Shown here in pieces: positions 26,045 to 34,277 of a DNA stretch of 64,000 nt (within the stretch, counting starts at the first letter, position 1; every line of letters starts with the position of its first letter). This DNA is from an uncultured Oribacterium sp. Lineage in GTDB: Bacteria > Bacillota > Clostridia > Lachnospirales > Lachnospiraceae. Position numbers and translations under genes: made by a program. The notes below the pieces were generated by a model. That model ran no database searches. It was not told the origin of the DNA and saw only the letters and a program-made list of their open reading frames with translations. The DNA lies in NCBI GenBank assembly GCA_934270345.1, contig CAKQPT010000002.1, positions 62,001 to 126,000 of the forward strand, read 5' to 3'.

Positions 26045-26073
26045 TTTACATTTTAAAAGCAATATTATAGAAT
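26045..26073 (+). promoter_or_regulatory. Promoter of the DegT-type aminotransferase gene
   Basis: TTTACA (26045-26050), 17 nt, TAGAAT (26068-26073). It lies back to back with the leftward transpeptidase promoter. The leader of about 80 nt contains TCGAAATTTCG, a small palindrome. Confidence 0.6.
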
Positions 26074-26161
26074 CGTAACGAGTTCGTCAGAATGTCGAAA
26101 TTTCGTAGGAAATTCGTAATTTTTACATCGACGGAGCCGCATCTGCGGCAGGAGAAAAATC

Positions 26162-27268
26162 ATGAGTGATTCAAAAATCATCAACGTCACGCGCGCCAGT
26201 CTGCCGCCGCTTTCCGAGTACGAGGAGCTGCTGCAGCACATCTGGGATACGGCGTGGCTTACCAATATGGGCGAGTACCACGAGACGCTGCGGGCGAAGC
26301 TTCAGGACTATCTGAAGGTCGGCTCGGTGCAGCTCTTCGTGAACGGACACAGTGCACTGGAGTTTCTGCTGCAGGCGATGGATCTCCACGGCGAGGTCAT
26401 CACAACGCCGTTTTCCTTCGCCTCCACGACCCATGCAATCGTACGGAACGGCCTCACGCCGGTCTTCTGCGATATCAATATGCGGGACTACACGATCGAT
26501 GTCGATCAGCTCGAGTCCCTGATCACCGAGCGCACCAGTGCCATCGTGCCGGTGCATGTCTATGGAAACATCTGTGATGTGCAGCGTATCCAGGAGATCG
26601 CGGACCGTCATCATCTGAAGGTCATCTATGATGCCGCCCATACCTTCGGCGAGGAACTGGACGGACAGGGCGTCGGCACCTTCGGGGATGCCTCGATGTT
26701 TTCCTTCCATGCGACGAAGGTCTTTAATTCCATCGAGGGTGGTGCCGTCACGACCGGAAAGCCGGATCCGGCACTGATGGAGAAGCTATATGAGCTGAAA
26801 AACTTCGGTATCCTCGGGCAGGAGGAGGTCGCATCGGTCGGTGGAAACGGAAAGATGAACGAGTTTGCGGCGGCGATGGGCCTCTGTAATCTGCGCCATG
26901 TGGATGAGTACATCGCAAAGCGGAAACTCGTGTTCGAGCGCTACCGCGACCATCTCGCGGATGTGCCTGGCATCACTTTTCCGGAGATTCCGGCGAATGT
27001 AAAGTCAAACTATGCCTATATGCCGGTACGCTTCCATAACTATAAGTATACACGGGACGAGATCTTCGACCGTCTGAAGGCGGAAAACATCCGTGCCCGG
27101 AAGTACTTCTATCCTTGTATCAATGCCTACAGCTGTTATCAGGATCGCTACGACGTGAAGGATACGCCACATGCACTGCTGGTGAGCCAGGAGATCCTGA
27201 CCCTTCCGATGTATCCGGACCTCGCGCTCGAGGATGTGGACCGGATCTGCAGCATTATCCTCGGATAG
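26162..27268 (+). CDS. DegT/DnrJ/EryC1 sugar aminotransferase (VioA-like)
   Basis: 368 residues. VNGHSALEFLLQAM, TPFSFASTTHAIVRNGLTPVF, VPVHVYGNICDV, IYDAAHTFGE and FSFHATKVFNSIEGG with the PLP-binding Lys are those of sugar-nucleotide aminotransferases. It resembles VioA, which aminates dTDP-4-keto-6-deoxyglucose (the RfbB product) to dTDP-viosamine, but the exact substrate cannot be set from sequence; DesI- or RffA-type activity is possible. AGGAG precedes the ATG. Followed 75 nt later by an ATP-grasp gene, suggesting the new amino group is further modified. Confidence 0.9.
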   Translation: MSDSKIINVTRASLPPLSEYEELLQHIWDTAWLTNMGEYHETLRAKLQDYLKVGSVQLFVNGHSALEFLLQAMDLHGEVITTPFSFASTTHAIVRNGLTPVFCDINMRDYTIDVDQLESLITERTSAIVPVHVYGNICDVQRIQEIADRHHLKVIYDAAHTFGEELDGQGVGTFGDASMFSFHATKVFNSIEGGAVTTGKPDPALMEKLYELKNFGILGQEEVASVGGNGKMNEFAAAMGLCNLRHVDEYIAKRKLVFERYRDHLADVPGITFPEIPANVKSNYAYMPVRFHNYKYTRDEIFDRLKAENIRARKYFYPCINAYSCYQDRYDVKDTPHALLVSQEILTLPMYPDLALEDVDRICSIILG

Positions 27269-27343
27269 AGTACCGGAGCCGCTGCCGCATGCAGGGCTAG
27301 AAGATAGATGCCGCGGGATAAGCGCGGTGAGAAAGGCAATCAT

Positions 27344-28366
27344 ATGAATACAACACAGCGTACCGCCCTGGTCACGGCGATCGGCTCCTTCAGTGCCGAC
27401 GCGGTGATCCGGACACTGCGTCAGGAGGGCTGGCGCATCATCGGCACGGATATATATGAAGCAGACTGGGTGGCGGCCTCCCTCATGGTGGACGCCTTTT
27501 ATCAGGCACCGTATGCGAGTGAGGAGGAGACGTATATCGACTTCATCCGGGACATCTGCACCCGGGAGCAGGTCTGCCGTATCCTGCCACTCATCGATGT
27601 AGAGGTCGATGCACTGAATCGACATCGTGCGGAGATCGAGACCGGGGACTGCCGGATCTGCATGTCGCCGGAGAAGAGCATCCGTATCCTGCGTGATAAA
27701 TTCGAGATGAAGACACTCGTGGATGGAGTACTCGACGAGAGCTCGGAGGAGATCCGGCAGGCCGTTCGGACGATTCCGACCGAGCGTGCATCGGAGATTG
27801 ATTTCGAGACGGTCCGCTATCCGATCATTCTGAAGCCGGTCAATGGACGCAGCTCCAGCGGACTCTACCGCATCTACCAGGAGGATCAGCTCGGTTTCGC
27901 GTTTTCGAGCATCATGGACCCGACGAAGCTCGAGGACAGCAGTCTCGAGCACTATCTCGTGCAGCCGATGATCAAGGGGCATGTCATCACCGTGGATGTG
28001 ATTCGCGATGCGGCAGGTCACTGCACGGTCGTACCACGTGAGGAGCTGCTGCGTACACCGAACGGTGCCGGCCTTTCGGTACGTGTATTTGAGGATCCGG
28101 TACTGGAGGCAGCCTGCCGCGCGATCGCAGTGCGGGCGGAGATTCTCGGCTGTGTGAACTTCGAGTTCATCCGGGGCGAGGGCTCCGGCATCTACTATTT
28201 CATCGAGTGTAATCCACGCTTCGCGGGCGGTGTCGCCTTCACGGAGCTCGCGGAGGTACCGGCGGTGCATATGCACCTCGCGATCTTCGACGGCGCTGAA
28301 ATCAGTGGAGAAGAGAAGCCGGTGACGGGCTTCATGACCAGAAAGTATCAGGAGTTCCGGATGTGA
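27344..28366 (+). CDS. ATP-grasp ligase of the amino-sugar branch
   Basis: 340 residues from the ATG at 27344 (AAAGG 7 nt upstream). The pre-ATP-grasp domain starts ALVTAIGSFSADAVIRTL; the ATP-grasp core has YPIILKPVNGRSSSGLYRI with the ATP-binding Lys and YYFIECNPRFAGGVAF with the metal-binding Glu/Asn. It resembles CarB/PylC-type ligases. In this context, after a sugar aminotransferase, joining a carboxylic or amino acid to an amino sugar is a reasonable inference. It could equally act on another substrate. Soluble, cytoplasmic. Confidence 0.85.
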   Translation: MNTTQRTALVTAIGSFSADAVIRTLRQEGWRIIGTDIYEADWVAASLMVDAFYQAPYASEEETYIDFIRDICTREQVCRILPLIDVEVDALNRHRAEIETGDCRICMSPEKSIRILRDKFEMKTLVDGVLDESSEEIRQAVRTIPTERASEIDFETVRYPIILKPVNGRSSSGLYRIYQEDQLGFAFSSIMDPTKLEDSSLEHYLVQPMIKGHVITVDVIRDAAGHCTVVPREELLRTPNGAGLSVRVFEDPVLEAACRAIAVRAEILGCVNFEFIRGEGSGIYYFIECNPRFAGGVAFTELAEVPAVHMHLAIFDGAEISGEEKPVTGFMTRKYQEFRM

Positions 28367-28460
28367 GATCCGCATGTCCGCTGCCGTAGCATCCTTAATC
28401 TATATCCATCGCCCGCAGTCAGGGCGTGGCTTGCCAGTGATGGCAGAAATGTTTTAACGT

Positions 28461-29210
28461 ATGAATGATGTAATACTTATCATCCCGGCGTACAACGAAG
28501 CCGGGAACCTCCCGCGGGTCATCGAGAACATCGAGGCGCAGGACTTTCCGATGGATTATGTGATCGTATCGGATGGCTCGACCGATGGCACGATCGCGCT
28601 CTGCGAGGAGAAGCACTATAACTATGTCGCCCTGCCGACGAACCTCGGTCTCGCAGGCTGCTTCCAGACCGGAATGCAGTACGCGGCACGCCGCGGCTAC
28701 CGCTATGCGGTACAGTTCGACGGGGATGGCCAGCATCGTGCCGAGGATATCCGCGCGCTCTACGAGAAGATGCAGGAGGGGGACTACGATATCGTCCTCG
28801 GTTCCCGTTTCCTCGACCGGAAGAAGGGCGGAAGCATGCGGGAGATCGGTTCCCGCCTGATCACCGCTGCGATCCGCTTCACGACCGGTGTCCATGTGAC
28901 GGACCCGACCTGCGGACTCCGAATGTACAGCCGCCGGATGATTTCCGGCTTCGCCTACCGCATGAACTACGGTCCGGAGCCGGATACGATTTCCTATCTC
29001 ATGAAAAACGGTGCGCGCATCACGGAGGCTCCGATCCGGATCAACGATCGCCTGTCCGGTGAATCCTACCTGCGTCCGCTCACCGCAGCCCGCTACATGG
29101 CGCGCATGCTGGTGTCGATCCTGCTCGTGCAGGGCGCACGTGGGGATGCAGACATCGAACTGACGGGAAAACAGGCTGGTCCTGCGGGTGCAGATCACAC
29201 GACGAAATGA
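28461..29210 (+). CDS. Glycosyltransferase family 2 (dolichyl-phosphate-sugar synthase-like)
   Basis: 249 residues. VILIIPAYNEAGNLPRVIENI, YVIVSDGSTDGTI, NLGLAGCFQTGM, AVQFDGDGQHRAEDI and GSRFLDRKKGGSMREI match the DPM1-like GT2 group, which transfers sugars to polyprenyl phosphate. It lacks C-terminal membrane helices, as in the short DPM1 type. The ATG has only a weak ribosome binding site. It ends in an ATGA overlap with the flippase gene. The last 20 residues are low-complexity. Confidence 0.88.
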   Translation: MNDVILIIPAYNEAGNLPRVIENIEAQDFPMDYVIVSDGSTDGTIALCEEKHYNYVALPTNLGLAGCFQTGMQYAARRGYRYAVQFDGDGQHRAEDIRALYEKMQEGDYDIVLGSRFLDRKKGGSMREIGSRLITAAIRFTTGVHVTDPTCGLRMYSRRMISGFAYRMNYGPEPDTISYLMKNGARITEAPIRINDRLSGESYLRPLTAARYMARMLVSILLVQGARGDADIELTGKQAGPAGADHTTK

Positions 29211-30499
29211 AGTATATGAAGAACGAAAACAATCAGAAAAAGGATTTTCTCTGGAACGCCGTCGGGAGTCTTCTCTACGCGCTGGCCTCCATCGTGCTCG
29301 CCTTTGCCGTCATCCGGATCGCCGGAGACGACGAGGGCGGTATTTTTGGTTTCGGCTTCTCCACCCTGGGGCAGCAGATGTTTATCGTTGCCTACTTCGG
29401 CATCCGCCCGTTTCATATCACGGACCGGACACCGGAGTACAGCTTCGGTGATTACCTCGGCACCCGCCGCATGACCTCGCTCCTTGCGGTCCTCGGCAGC
29501 CTCCTCTTCCTCGGCGTTCAGCTCGGCACGGGACAGTACAGCCTGCACAAGGCACTCATCCTCCTGCTGCTCGCCCTGTATAAGATCATCGACGGCTATG
29601 CGGATGTCTATGAGTCGGAGTTGCAGCGCCAGAACCTGCTGTACCGCAGCGGCCAGTCGCTCGCCTTCCGTACGAGCCTCTCGGTCGTGACCCTGCTCGG
29701 CAGCCTCGTCTTGAGTGGCAGCCTGTTGCTCAGTGTCCTGCTCGCCGACCTCGTGCAGCTCTTCGGGACCTGGGCCTTCGCAATCCGCGTGCTGCGCGCC
29801 TGCCCGAAGGGACAGCTCGATACGCACTTCTCCTGGGCGCATGTCGGAACACTCCTTCGCAGCACGAGTCTTCTCTTCTTCGGCGTCTTCCTCGACTTCT
29901 ACATCTTCTCCGCGTCGAAGTACGCGATCGATCGCCAGATGTCGAACGCGGATTCCGGCTTTTTCAACATCCTGTTCATGCCGACCTCCTTCATCTATCT
30001 CCTGGCGAACTTCCTGATCCGGCCAATGCTTACACGTCTGGCCGATCAGTTCACGGCGCGGGATACGGAGGGCTTCCGTTCCTCCGTCCGGCTTATGGTG
30101 CGGGCGGTCATGTGTCTCAGCATTGGCATCCTCGGGGCGACCCTCCTTCTCGGCTGCTGGGGCCTCGGTATCTTCGAGCTCATCCTCGGAGCGAGTGCGA
30201 GTGGCCGTCTCGTGCCGGCCTTCCCGTCCTTCCTGCTGATCATTCTCGGCGGCGCGCTTTATGCGATGGCCAATGTGATGTACTATATTCTCGTGACGGT
30301 GCGCGAGCAGCGACGGATCTTCCTGTGCTATCTACTCACGACGATCCTCGCCTTCGTGAGCGCCGACCGCATGGTGGCGGCCCGGGGCATGCTTGGCGGG
30401 GCGATCAGCTATGTACTGCTGATGGGCGGACTGCTGGTACTGTTCAGCGTCTTTGTTTTCGGCACGCTTCGGAGGATGCATACGGATAAGAAAGCCTGA
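29207..30499 (+). CDS. Second polysaccharide flippase-like membrane protein
   Basis: 430 residues with about 12 membrane segments, starting KDFLWNAVGSLLYALASIVL, the N-terminus of MOP-type polysaccharide transporters (Wzx/RfbX). It presumably flips a second lipid-linked glycan, as one flippase is already encoded at 20526. It starts in an ATGA overlap with the preceding GT2 gene. Helix content and length fit; sequence divergence from the first flippase is large. A spacer with two hairpins follows. Confidence 0.82.
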   Translation: MKYMKNENNQKKDFLWNAVGSLLYALASIVLAFAVIRIAGDDEGGIFGFGFSTLGQQMFIVAYFGIRPFHITDRTPEYSFGDYLGTRRMTSLLAVLGSLLFLGVQLGTGQYSLHKALILLLLALYKIIDGYADVYESELQRQNLLYRSGQSLAFRTSLSVVTLLGSLVLSGSLLLSVLLADLVQLFGTWAFAIRVLRACPKGQLDTHFSWAHVGTLLRSTSLLFFGVFLDFYIFSASKYAIDRQMSNADSGFFNILFMPTSFIYLLANFLIRPMLTRLADQFTARDTEGFRSSVRLMVRAVMCLSIGILGATLLLGCWGLGIFELILGASASGRLVPAFPSFLLIILGGALYAMANVMYYILVTVREQRRIFLCYLLTTILAFVSADRMVAARGMLGGAISYVLLMGGLLVLFSVFVFGTLRRMHTDKKA

Positions 30500-30509
30500 A
30501 TAAACGCGT

Positions 30510-30579
30510 CCTTTTCGACGACATGAGATCGAGCGAAAAGGTGAAACCTGCTTCGTGCGAAACCAGGTGGAAAGCAGGT
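30510..30579 (+). other. Two consecutive hairpins in a spacer
   Basis: CCTTTTCG (30510-30517) pairs with CGAAAAGG (30534-30541), and ACCTGCTT (30546-30553) with AAGCAGGT (30572-30579). Neither is followed by a T run. They fill the space between the flippase gene and the next glycosyltransferase gene. Confidence 0.6.
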
Positions 30580-30607
30580 ATGATATTTTACGAAATGAGG
30601 AAACGAC

Positions 30608-31657
30608 ATGTACAGTGTGGATGTCATCATCCCGAGCTATAAGCCGGATCAGAAGCTTCGGAAGCTGCTGGAGCTGCTTCTCCGGCAGAGCTATCCGGTG
30701 CAGAAAATCATCATCATCAATACAGAGAAATCGCTTCTCGATCCGGCGCTGATTCCGGAAGATGAGCGCATCTCGGTGACGCATATCCGGAAGGAAGCGT
30801 TCGATCACGGTGCGAGCCGGAACCTCGGCGTGTCGAAGTCGGATGCCGAACTCTTCCTCCTGATGACCGAGGACGCCGTGCCGAAGGATACGACCCTCGT
30901 TGAAAAGCTGGTGCGTGTCTTCGAGACGGATCCGTATAAGGATGCGGCACCGCTGCCTGTAGATGTGATTACCGCGGAAACAGATGCTGCGGACAGGCAT
31001 GCCGATGGAGACATTGGCCGAAGGAAGGCGTCCCGCGGCCCGATCGGTGCGGTTTATGGCCGGCAGCTCGCAACGAAGGAGAGCTCCTATGACGAGCAGT
31101 ATGCGCGGCAGTTCAACTACCCGGCGCAGTCCTTCGTGAAGACGCAGCAGGACATCGCGCGGCTCGGCATCAAGACCTACTTCGAGTCAAACGTCTGCTG
31201 CATGTACCGCCGCGACATCTTCGACCGGCTCGGCGGCTTCATCGATCATACGATTTTCAACGAGGATATGATCTACTGCGGGAAGCTCCTGCAGGCGGGC
31301 TATGCGAGTGCATACGAGGCCTCGGCGGAGGTTTACCACGCACATCACTACAGCGGCTGCCAGCAGTTCCACCGGAACTTCGACCTCGGCGTGTCGCAGG
31401 CGGATCACCCGGAGATCTTCGGCGGTCTCCGTTCGGAGGGCGAGGGCGTGAAGCTGGTGCTCGGCAATGCAAAGGACCTCATCCGTCATGGCCACCTCCT
31501 CACCGTACCGAATCTCATCTGGAAATCGGGCTGCAAGTACCTCGGCTTCCGCATGGGCCGGAACTACCGGAAGCTGTCCCGCCGGATGGTGCTCCGCTGC
31601 ACCATGAACCCGCGCTACTGGGCGCATGCAGATAATCGAAAGGAAGAAAAGCGATGA
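30608..31657 (+). CDS. Glycosyltransferase family 2 (rhamnosyltransferase-like)
   Basis: 349 residues. VDVIIPSYKPDQKLRKLLE, the HIRKEAFDHGASRNLGV segment, LFLLMTEDAVP and FNEDMIYCGKLLQAGY match the RfbF/RfbN-like rhamnosyltransferases, which use dTDP-rhamnose. About 25 Asp/Ala/Arg-rich residues (115-140) are inserted before GAVYGRQL. GAGGAAAC precedes the ATG. It ends in an ATGA overlap with the DUF2304 gene, so three genes (30608-33170) are translationally coupled. Confidence 0.9.
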   Translation: MYSVDVIIPSYKPDQKLRKLLELLLRQSYPVQKIIIINTEKSLLDPALIPEDERISVTHIRKEAFDHGASRNLGVSKSDAELFLLMTEDAVPKDTTLVEKLVRVFETDPYKDAAPLPVDVITAETDAADRHADGDIGRRKASRGPIGAVYGRQLATKESSYDEQYARQFNYPAQSFVKTQQDIARLGIKTYFESNVCCMYRRDIFDRLGGFIDHTIFNEDMIYCGKLLQAGYASAYEASAEVYHAHHYSGCQQFHRNFDLGVSQADHPEIFGGLRSEGEGVKLVLGNAKDLIRHGHLLTVPNLIWKSGCKYLGFRMGRNYRKLSRRMVLRCTMNPRYWAHADNRKEEKR

Positions 31658-32109
31658 TGACACCCCTGTTCCGCGTGGTGCTGGTCGTAGTATCGATCGG
31701 CACACTCGCGACGGTTCTCAAACGAATACAGAAGGCGAAGCTTACGATCGAGGACTCCATTTTCTGGATTCTCCTCGCGATGATGTTCGTCGTCTTCGCC
31801 CTGTTCCCGATCGTGCCGGATACCCTGGCACGCCTGCTCGGCATCTACTCCACGGCGAACTTCCTCTTCCTCTTCATGATCTTCATCCTGCTCATGCGAA
31901 TGTTCTCGATGAGCATGCGGATCAGCACTCTGGAGGATAAGATCCGGAAGCTCGTGCAGGAGCTCGCCCTCCGCGACAAGGATGCGCGGGATGAGCTGAC
32001 GGAAGCGACGGCATCTGGATGCGGATGTGGAAGCTCAACGCGAGCTGCGGATGCATCACCCTCATCGGGCAGACATGCAGAAAAGTGTATGGAGGAGATA
32101 AACGCATGA
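31654..32109 (+). CDS. DUF2304 family membrane protein
   Basis: 151 residues. Two or three membrane segments (FRVVLVVVSIGTLATVL; IFWILLAMMFVVFALFPIVP; FLFLFMIFILLMRMFSMSM) followed by a coiled-coil-like stretch (ISTLEDKIRKLVQELAL) match DUF2304, a small family regularly found beside polysaccharide glycosyltransferases and polyprenyl-sugar synthases. Its role is not known; a partner of the membrane-bound transferase is a fair guess. The last 35 residues are low-complexity and Ser/Ala/Gly-rich with a CGCG cysteine pair. Overlaps both neighbours by 4 nt. Confidence 0.82.
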   Translation: MMTPLFRVVLVVVSIGTLATVLKRIQKAKLTIEDSIFWILLAMMFVVFALFPIVPDTLARLLGIYSTANFLFLFMIFILLMRMFSMSMRISTLEDKIRKLVQELALRDKDARDELTEATASGCGCGSSTRAADASPSSGRHAEKCMEEINA

Positions 32110-33170
32110 AGACCACCGGACGAAGCCTCTACTGGGATATATTTAAAGGCCTCGCCATCATCATGATCGTCTTCGGTCATACTGGACATGGCGGTGCCTT
32201 CGTGTACCTCTTCCATCTCGAGCTGTTCTTCTTCGTGACCGGCTTCCTGTATAACGAGATGAAGTATGGCGACCAGCCCTTCACCTTCCTGCAGAAGCGC
32301 ATCGAGGGTGCCTGGCCACGCTATACGGTCTACAGCATTTTCCTCGCGCTCACGCATAACTACATGGTGAAGCACGGCCTGATGGCCCCGGGGACGGACG
32401 TGCACTACGCACTTCCACAGATGCTGACCTCACTTTTTCACGGGATGATCTTCCAGTCCCCGGAACTGCTCGCCGGACCGATGTGGTTCGTCCCGGTGTG
32501 GATCCTCGGTGCGGCGCTCTTCGGCGGCGTAGTGTGGATGGCCCGCCGCATCGGACGCATGAAGGACGGCATCATCGTACTCTGTGCGCTTCTCGGCATG
32601 GGCATCGGCTACTACTTCATCGGACAGAGCATCCGCCTGTTCTACGGCTTCGAGCTCTCGTTCTTCGTACTGCCGCTTTTCGCCGAGGGCTACTTCCTCC
32701 GGAAGTATGCCGGTGATTTCGCGACGAAGATCCGCGGACCGCTCGCCCTCGGACTGCTCGTCGTGAGCTTCATCGTGCTGAAGCTCTTCGTGAAAAACGG
32801 CATCTGGTTCGACCTCTCGGCCCGCAGCGTACACGGCGCCTGGTTCTTCCTCGGCACCGCGATCGGCACCGTCTTCACCATGATGCTGACGCTGCTGATT
32901 GAGAAGCTCCCACCAAAAATTGGCGAAGTTCTCGCTTATATCGGCCGCCACAGCTTCGACATCATGGCCTTCCACATCTTCGTCTTCAAGATGCTCGACA
33001 TGTTCCTTCGGAAGCTGTACTTCCGTAACTCGGCGATGGACCTGAGCGGTTACCCGTCGTCCCTGTCCGAGCACTACTGGATCCTCTACACCCTCGTGCC
33101 CCTCGCCGTCTCCGTCCTCGCCGGATGGATCCTCGACCGCATCGGCGCACGGTGGAAAAACACGCACTAA
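32106..33170 (+). CDS. Acyltransferase 3 family membrane protein
   Basis: 354 residues from the ATG at 32106, which overlaps the DUF2304 stop as ATGA and has GGAGGAGAT 8 nt upstream; an earlier in-frame start at 32019 is less likely. About ten membrane segments; the start LYWDIFKGLAIIMIVFGHTG with its conserved His, FHLELFFFVTGFLYN, and IMAFHIFVFKML near the end match acyltransferase-3/OafA-type proteins. It probably O-acylates the glycan of this locus. A very strong terminator follows. Confidence 0.88.
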   Translation: MKTTGRSLYWDIFKGLAIIMIVFGHTGHGGAFVYLFHLELFFFVTGFLYNEMKYGDQPFTFLQKRIEGAWPRYTVYSIFLALTHNYMVKHGLMAPGTDVHYALPQMLTSLFHGMIFQSPELLAGPMWFVPVWILGAALFGGVVWMARRIGRMKDGIIVLCALLGMGIGYYFIGQSIRLFYGFELSFFVLPLFAEGYFLRKYAGDFATKIRGPLALGLLVVSFIVLKLFVKNGIWFDLSARSVHGAWFFLGTAIGTVFTMMLTLLIEKLPPKIGEVLAYIGRHSFDIMAFHIFVFKMLDMFLRKLYFRNSAMDLSGYPSSLSEHYWILYTLVPLAVSVLAGWILDRIGARWKNTH

Positions 33171-33197
33171 GAAACATTTAGATACCGGAATATAACG

Positions 33198-33247
33198 CAG
33201 TCTGCCCCACGAACGGTGTTCACCGATCGTGGGGCAGACTGGTTTTT
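33198..33247 (+). terminator. Strong terminator, end of the polysaccharide locus
   Basis: CAGTCTGCCCCACGA (33198-33212) pairs perfectly with 33227-33241 (15 bp), with CGGTG/CACCG extending the stem inside, then GTTTTTATT. Confidence 0.95.
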
Positions 33248-33326
33248 ATTACTATCAATGTATGAGAGAATTTCCTGTATGTGGTTTACCTGAAATCACC
33301 TCTATCATCTAATCCGGATGTCGAAT

Positions 33327-34259
33327 TTATATGAGTGTTTCATATAAGAACACCATGCACGGCATGGTGAAGATCGAGAGCAGTGTCGTGAGGACGTAGA
33401 GCGAGCTTGCGTAGGCGGCGTCGCGGTCATACAGCTGGGCCATCGAGGTGATGGTGGCGCAGGCCGGGGTGATCGACGGCAGGAAGACGGTGAGCAGGAT
33501 GGCGTCGGCGTGTGGAATCTGTGCGAGGTCGAGGAAAGGCTTCATGAGGAGCAGTGCGAGGAGCGGATAAACCATGAGGCGCAGAACGACGGTCACATAG
33601 TTGTGCCGTGTCAGTACGATGCGCTTCAGTGGCGTTTCGGCGATCGCCATGCCGGCGAGGATCATGCCGGTCGGGCCGATCATGTTGTTCATCATCACGA
33701 GGACATCCTGAACACTGCCCGGCAGCTCGATGTGCAGAAGGAAGAGCACGACACCGACGAGGATCGAGATGATGTTTACGTTCAGCAGCACCTTTTTCCA
33801 GTCGATTTTCTTTTCCTCACAGAGCAGGAACTTGCCATGGCTCCAGAGGAGGATGAGCTGGATTGCCACGAAGGCACTGCAGTAGATGACATACTCCTGT
33901 CCGAGGAGCACCTGTACCAGCGGGATGACGAGGATGCCGGCGTTCGGATAGATGCAGCTCGCCTGTTCGATGGCGTTCAGGTGCAGCAGCTTCCGCAACG
34001 GGACGGTGATGCCGATGAACAGGATATGGACCGCAACCGCGGCCACGCATGCCAGCGCGAGTCCCTTCTGCACCTCCGGCGTCGCCTCCACCTGGAAGGC
34101 ATTGATGATGACACAGGGCATGATGAGATAGACGAGCACGACCGACAGCGCTTTACTGTCGGAGGCCTTTAAAAGACCGAGTTTCACGATGGCGTAGCCC
34201 ATCAGCATGATGGCGAACAGCTTCAGGATCTGAAGCGCAAGTAAAAGACTGATCTGCAT
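33327..34259 (-). CDS. AEC family transporter (auxin efflux carrier type)
   Basis: 310 residues with ten hydrophobic segments in two halves, each with a gap in the middle helix. LKLFAIMLMGYAIVKLGLL, YLIMPCVIINAF and the second-half FLPSITPACATITSMAQLYD are AEC signatures. Known members export malate or other organic acids; the substrate here is unknown. AAGGAA precedes the ATG. It lies 18 nt after the stop of the acyltransferase gene on the same strand, so both are probably one operon. Confidence 0.92.
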   Translation of the reverse strand: MQISLLLALQILKLFAIMLMGYAIVKLGLLKASDSKALSVVLVYLIMPCVIINAFQVEATPEVQKGLALACVAAVAVHILFIGITVPLRKLLHLNAIEQASCIYPNAGILVIPLVQVLLGQEYVIYCSAFVAIQLILLWSHGKFLLCEEKKIDWKKVLLNVNIISILVGVVLFLLHIELPGSVQDVLVMMNNMIGPTGMILAGMAIAETPLKRIVLTRHNYVTVVLRLMVYPLLALLLMKPFLDLAQIPHADAILLTVFLPSITPACATITSMAQLYDRDAAYASSLYVLTTLLSIFTMPCMVFLYETLI

Positions 34260-34277
34260 GATATGTTTCCTTTTCTA

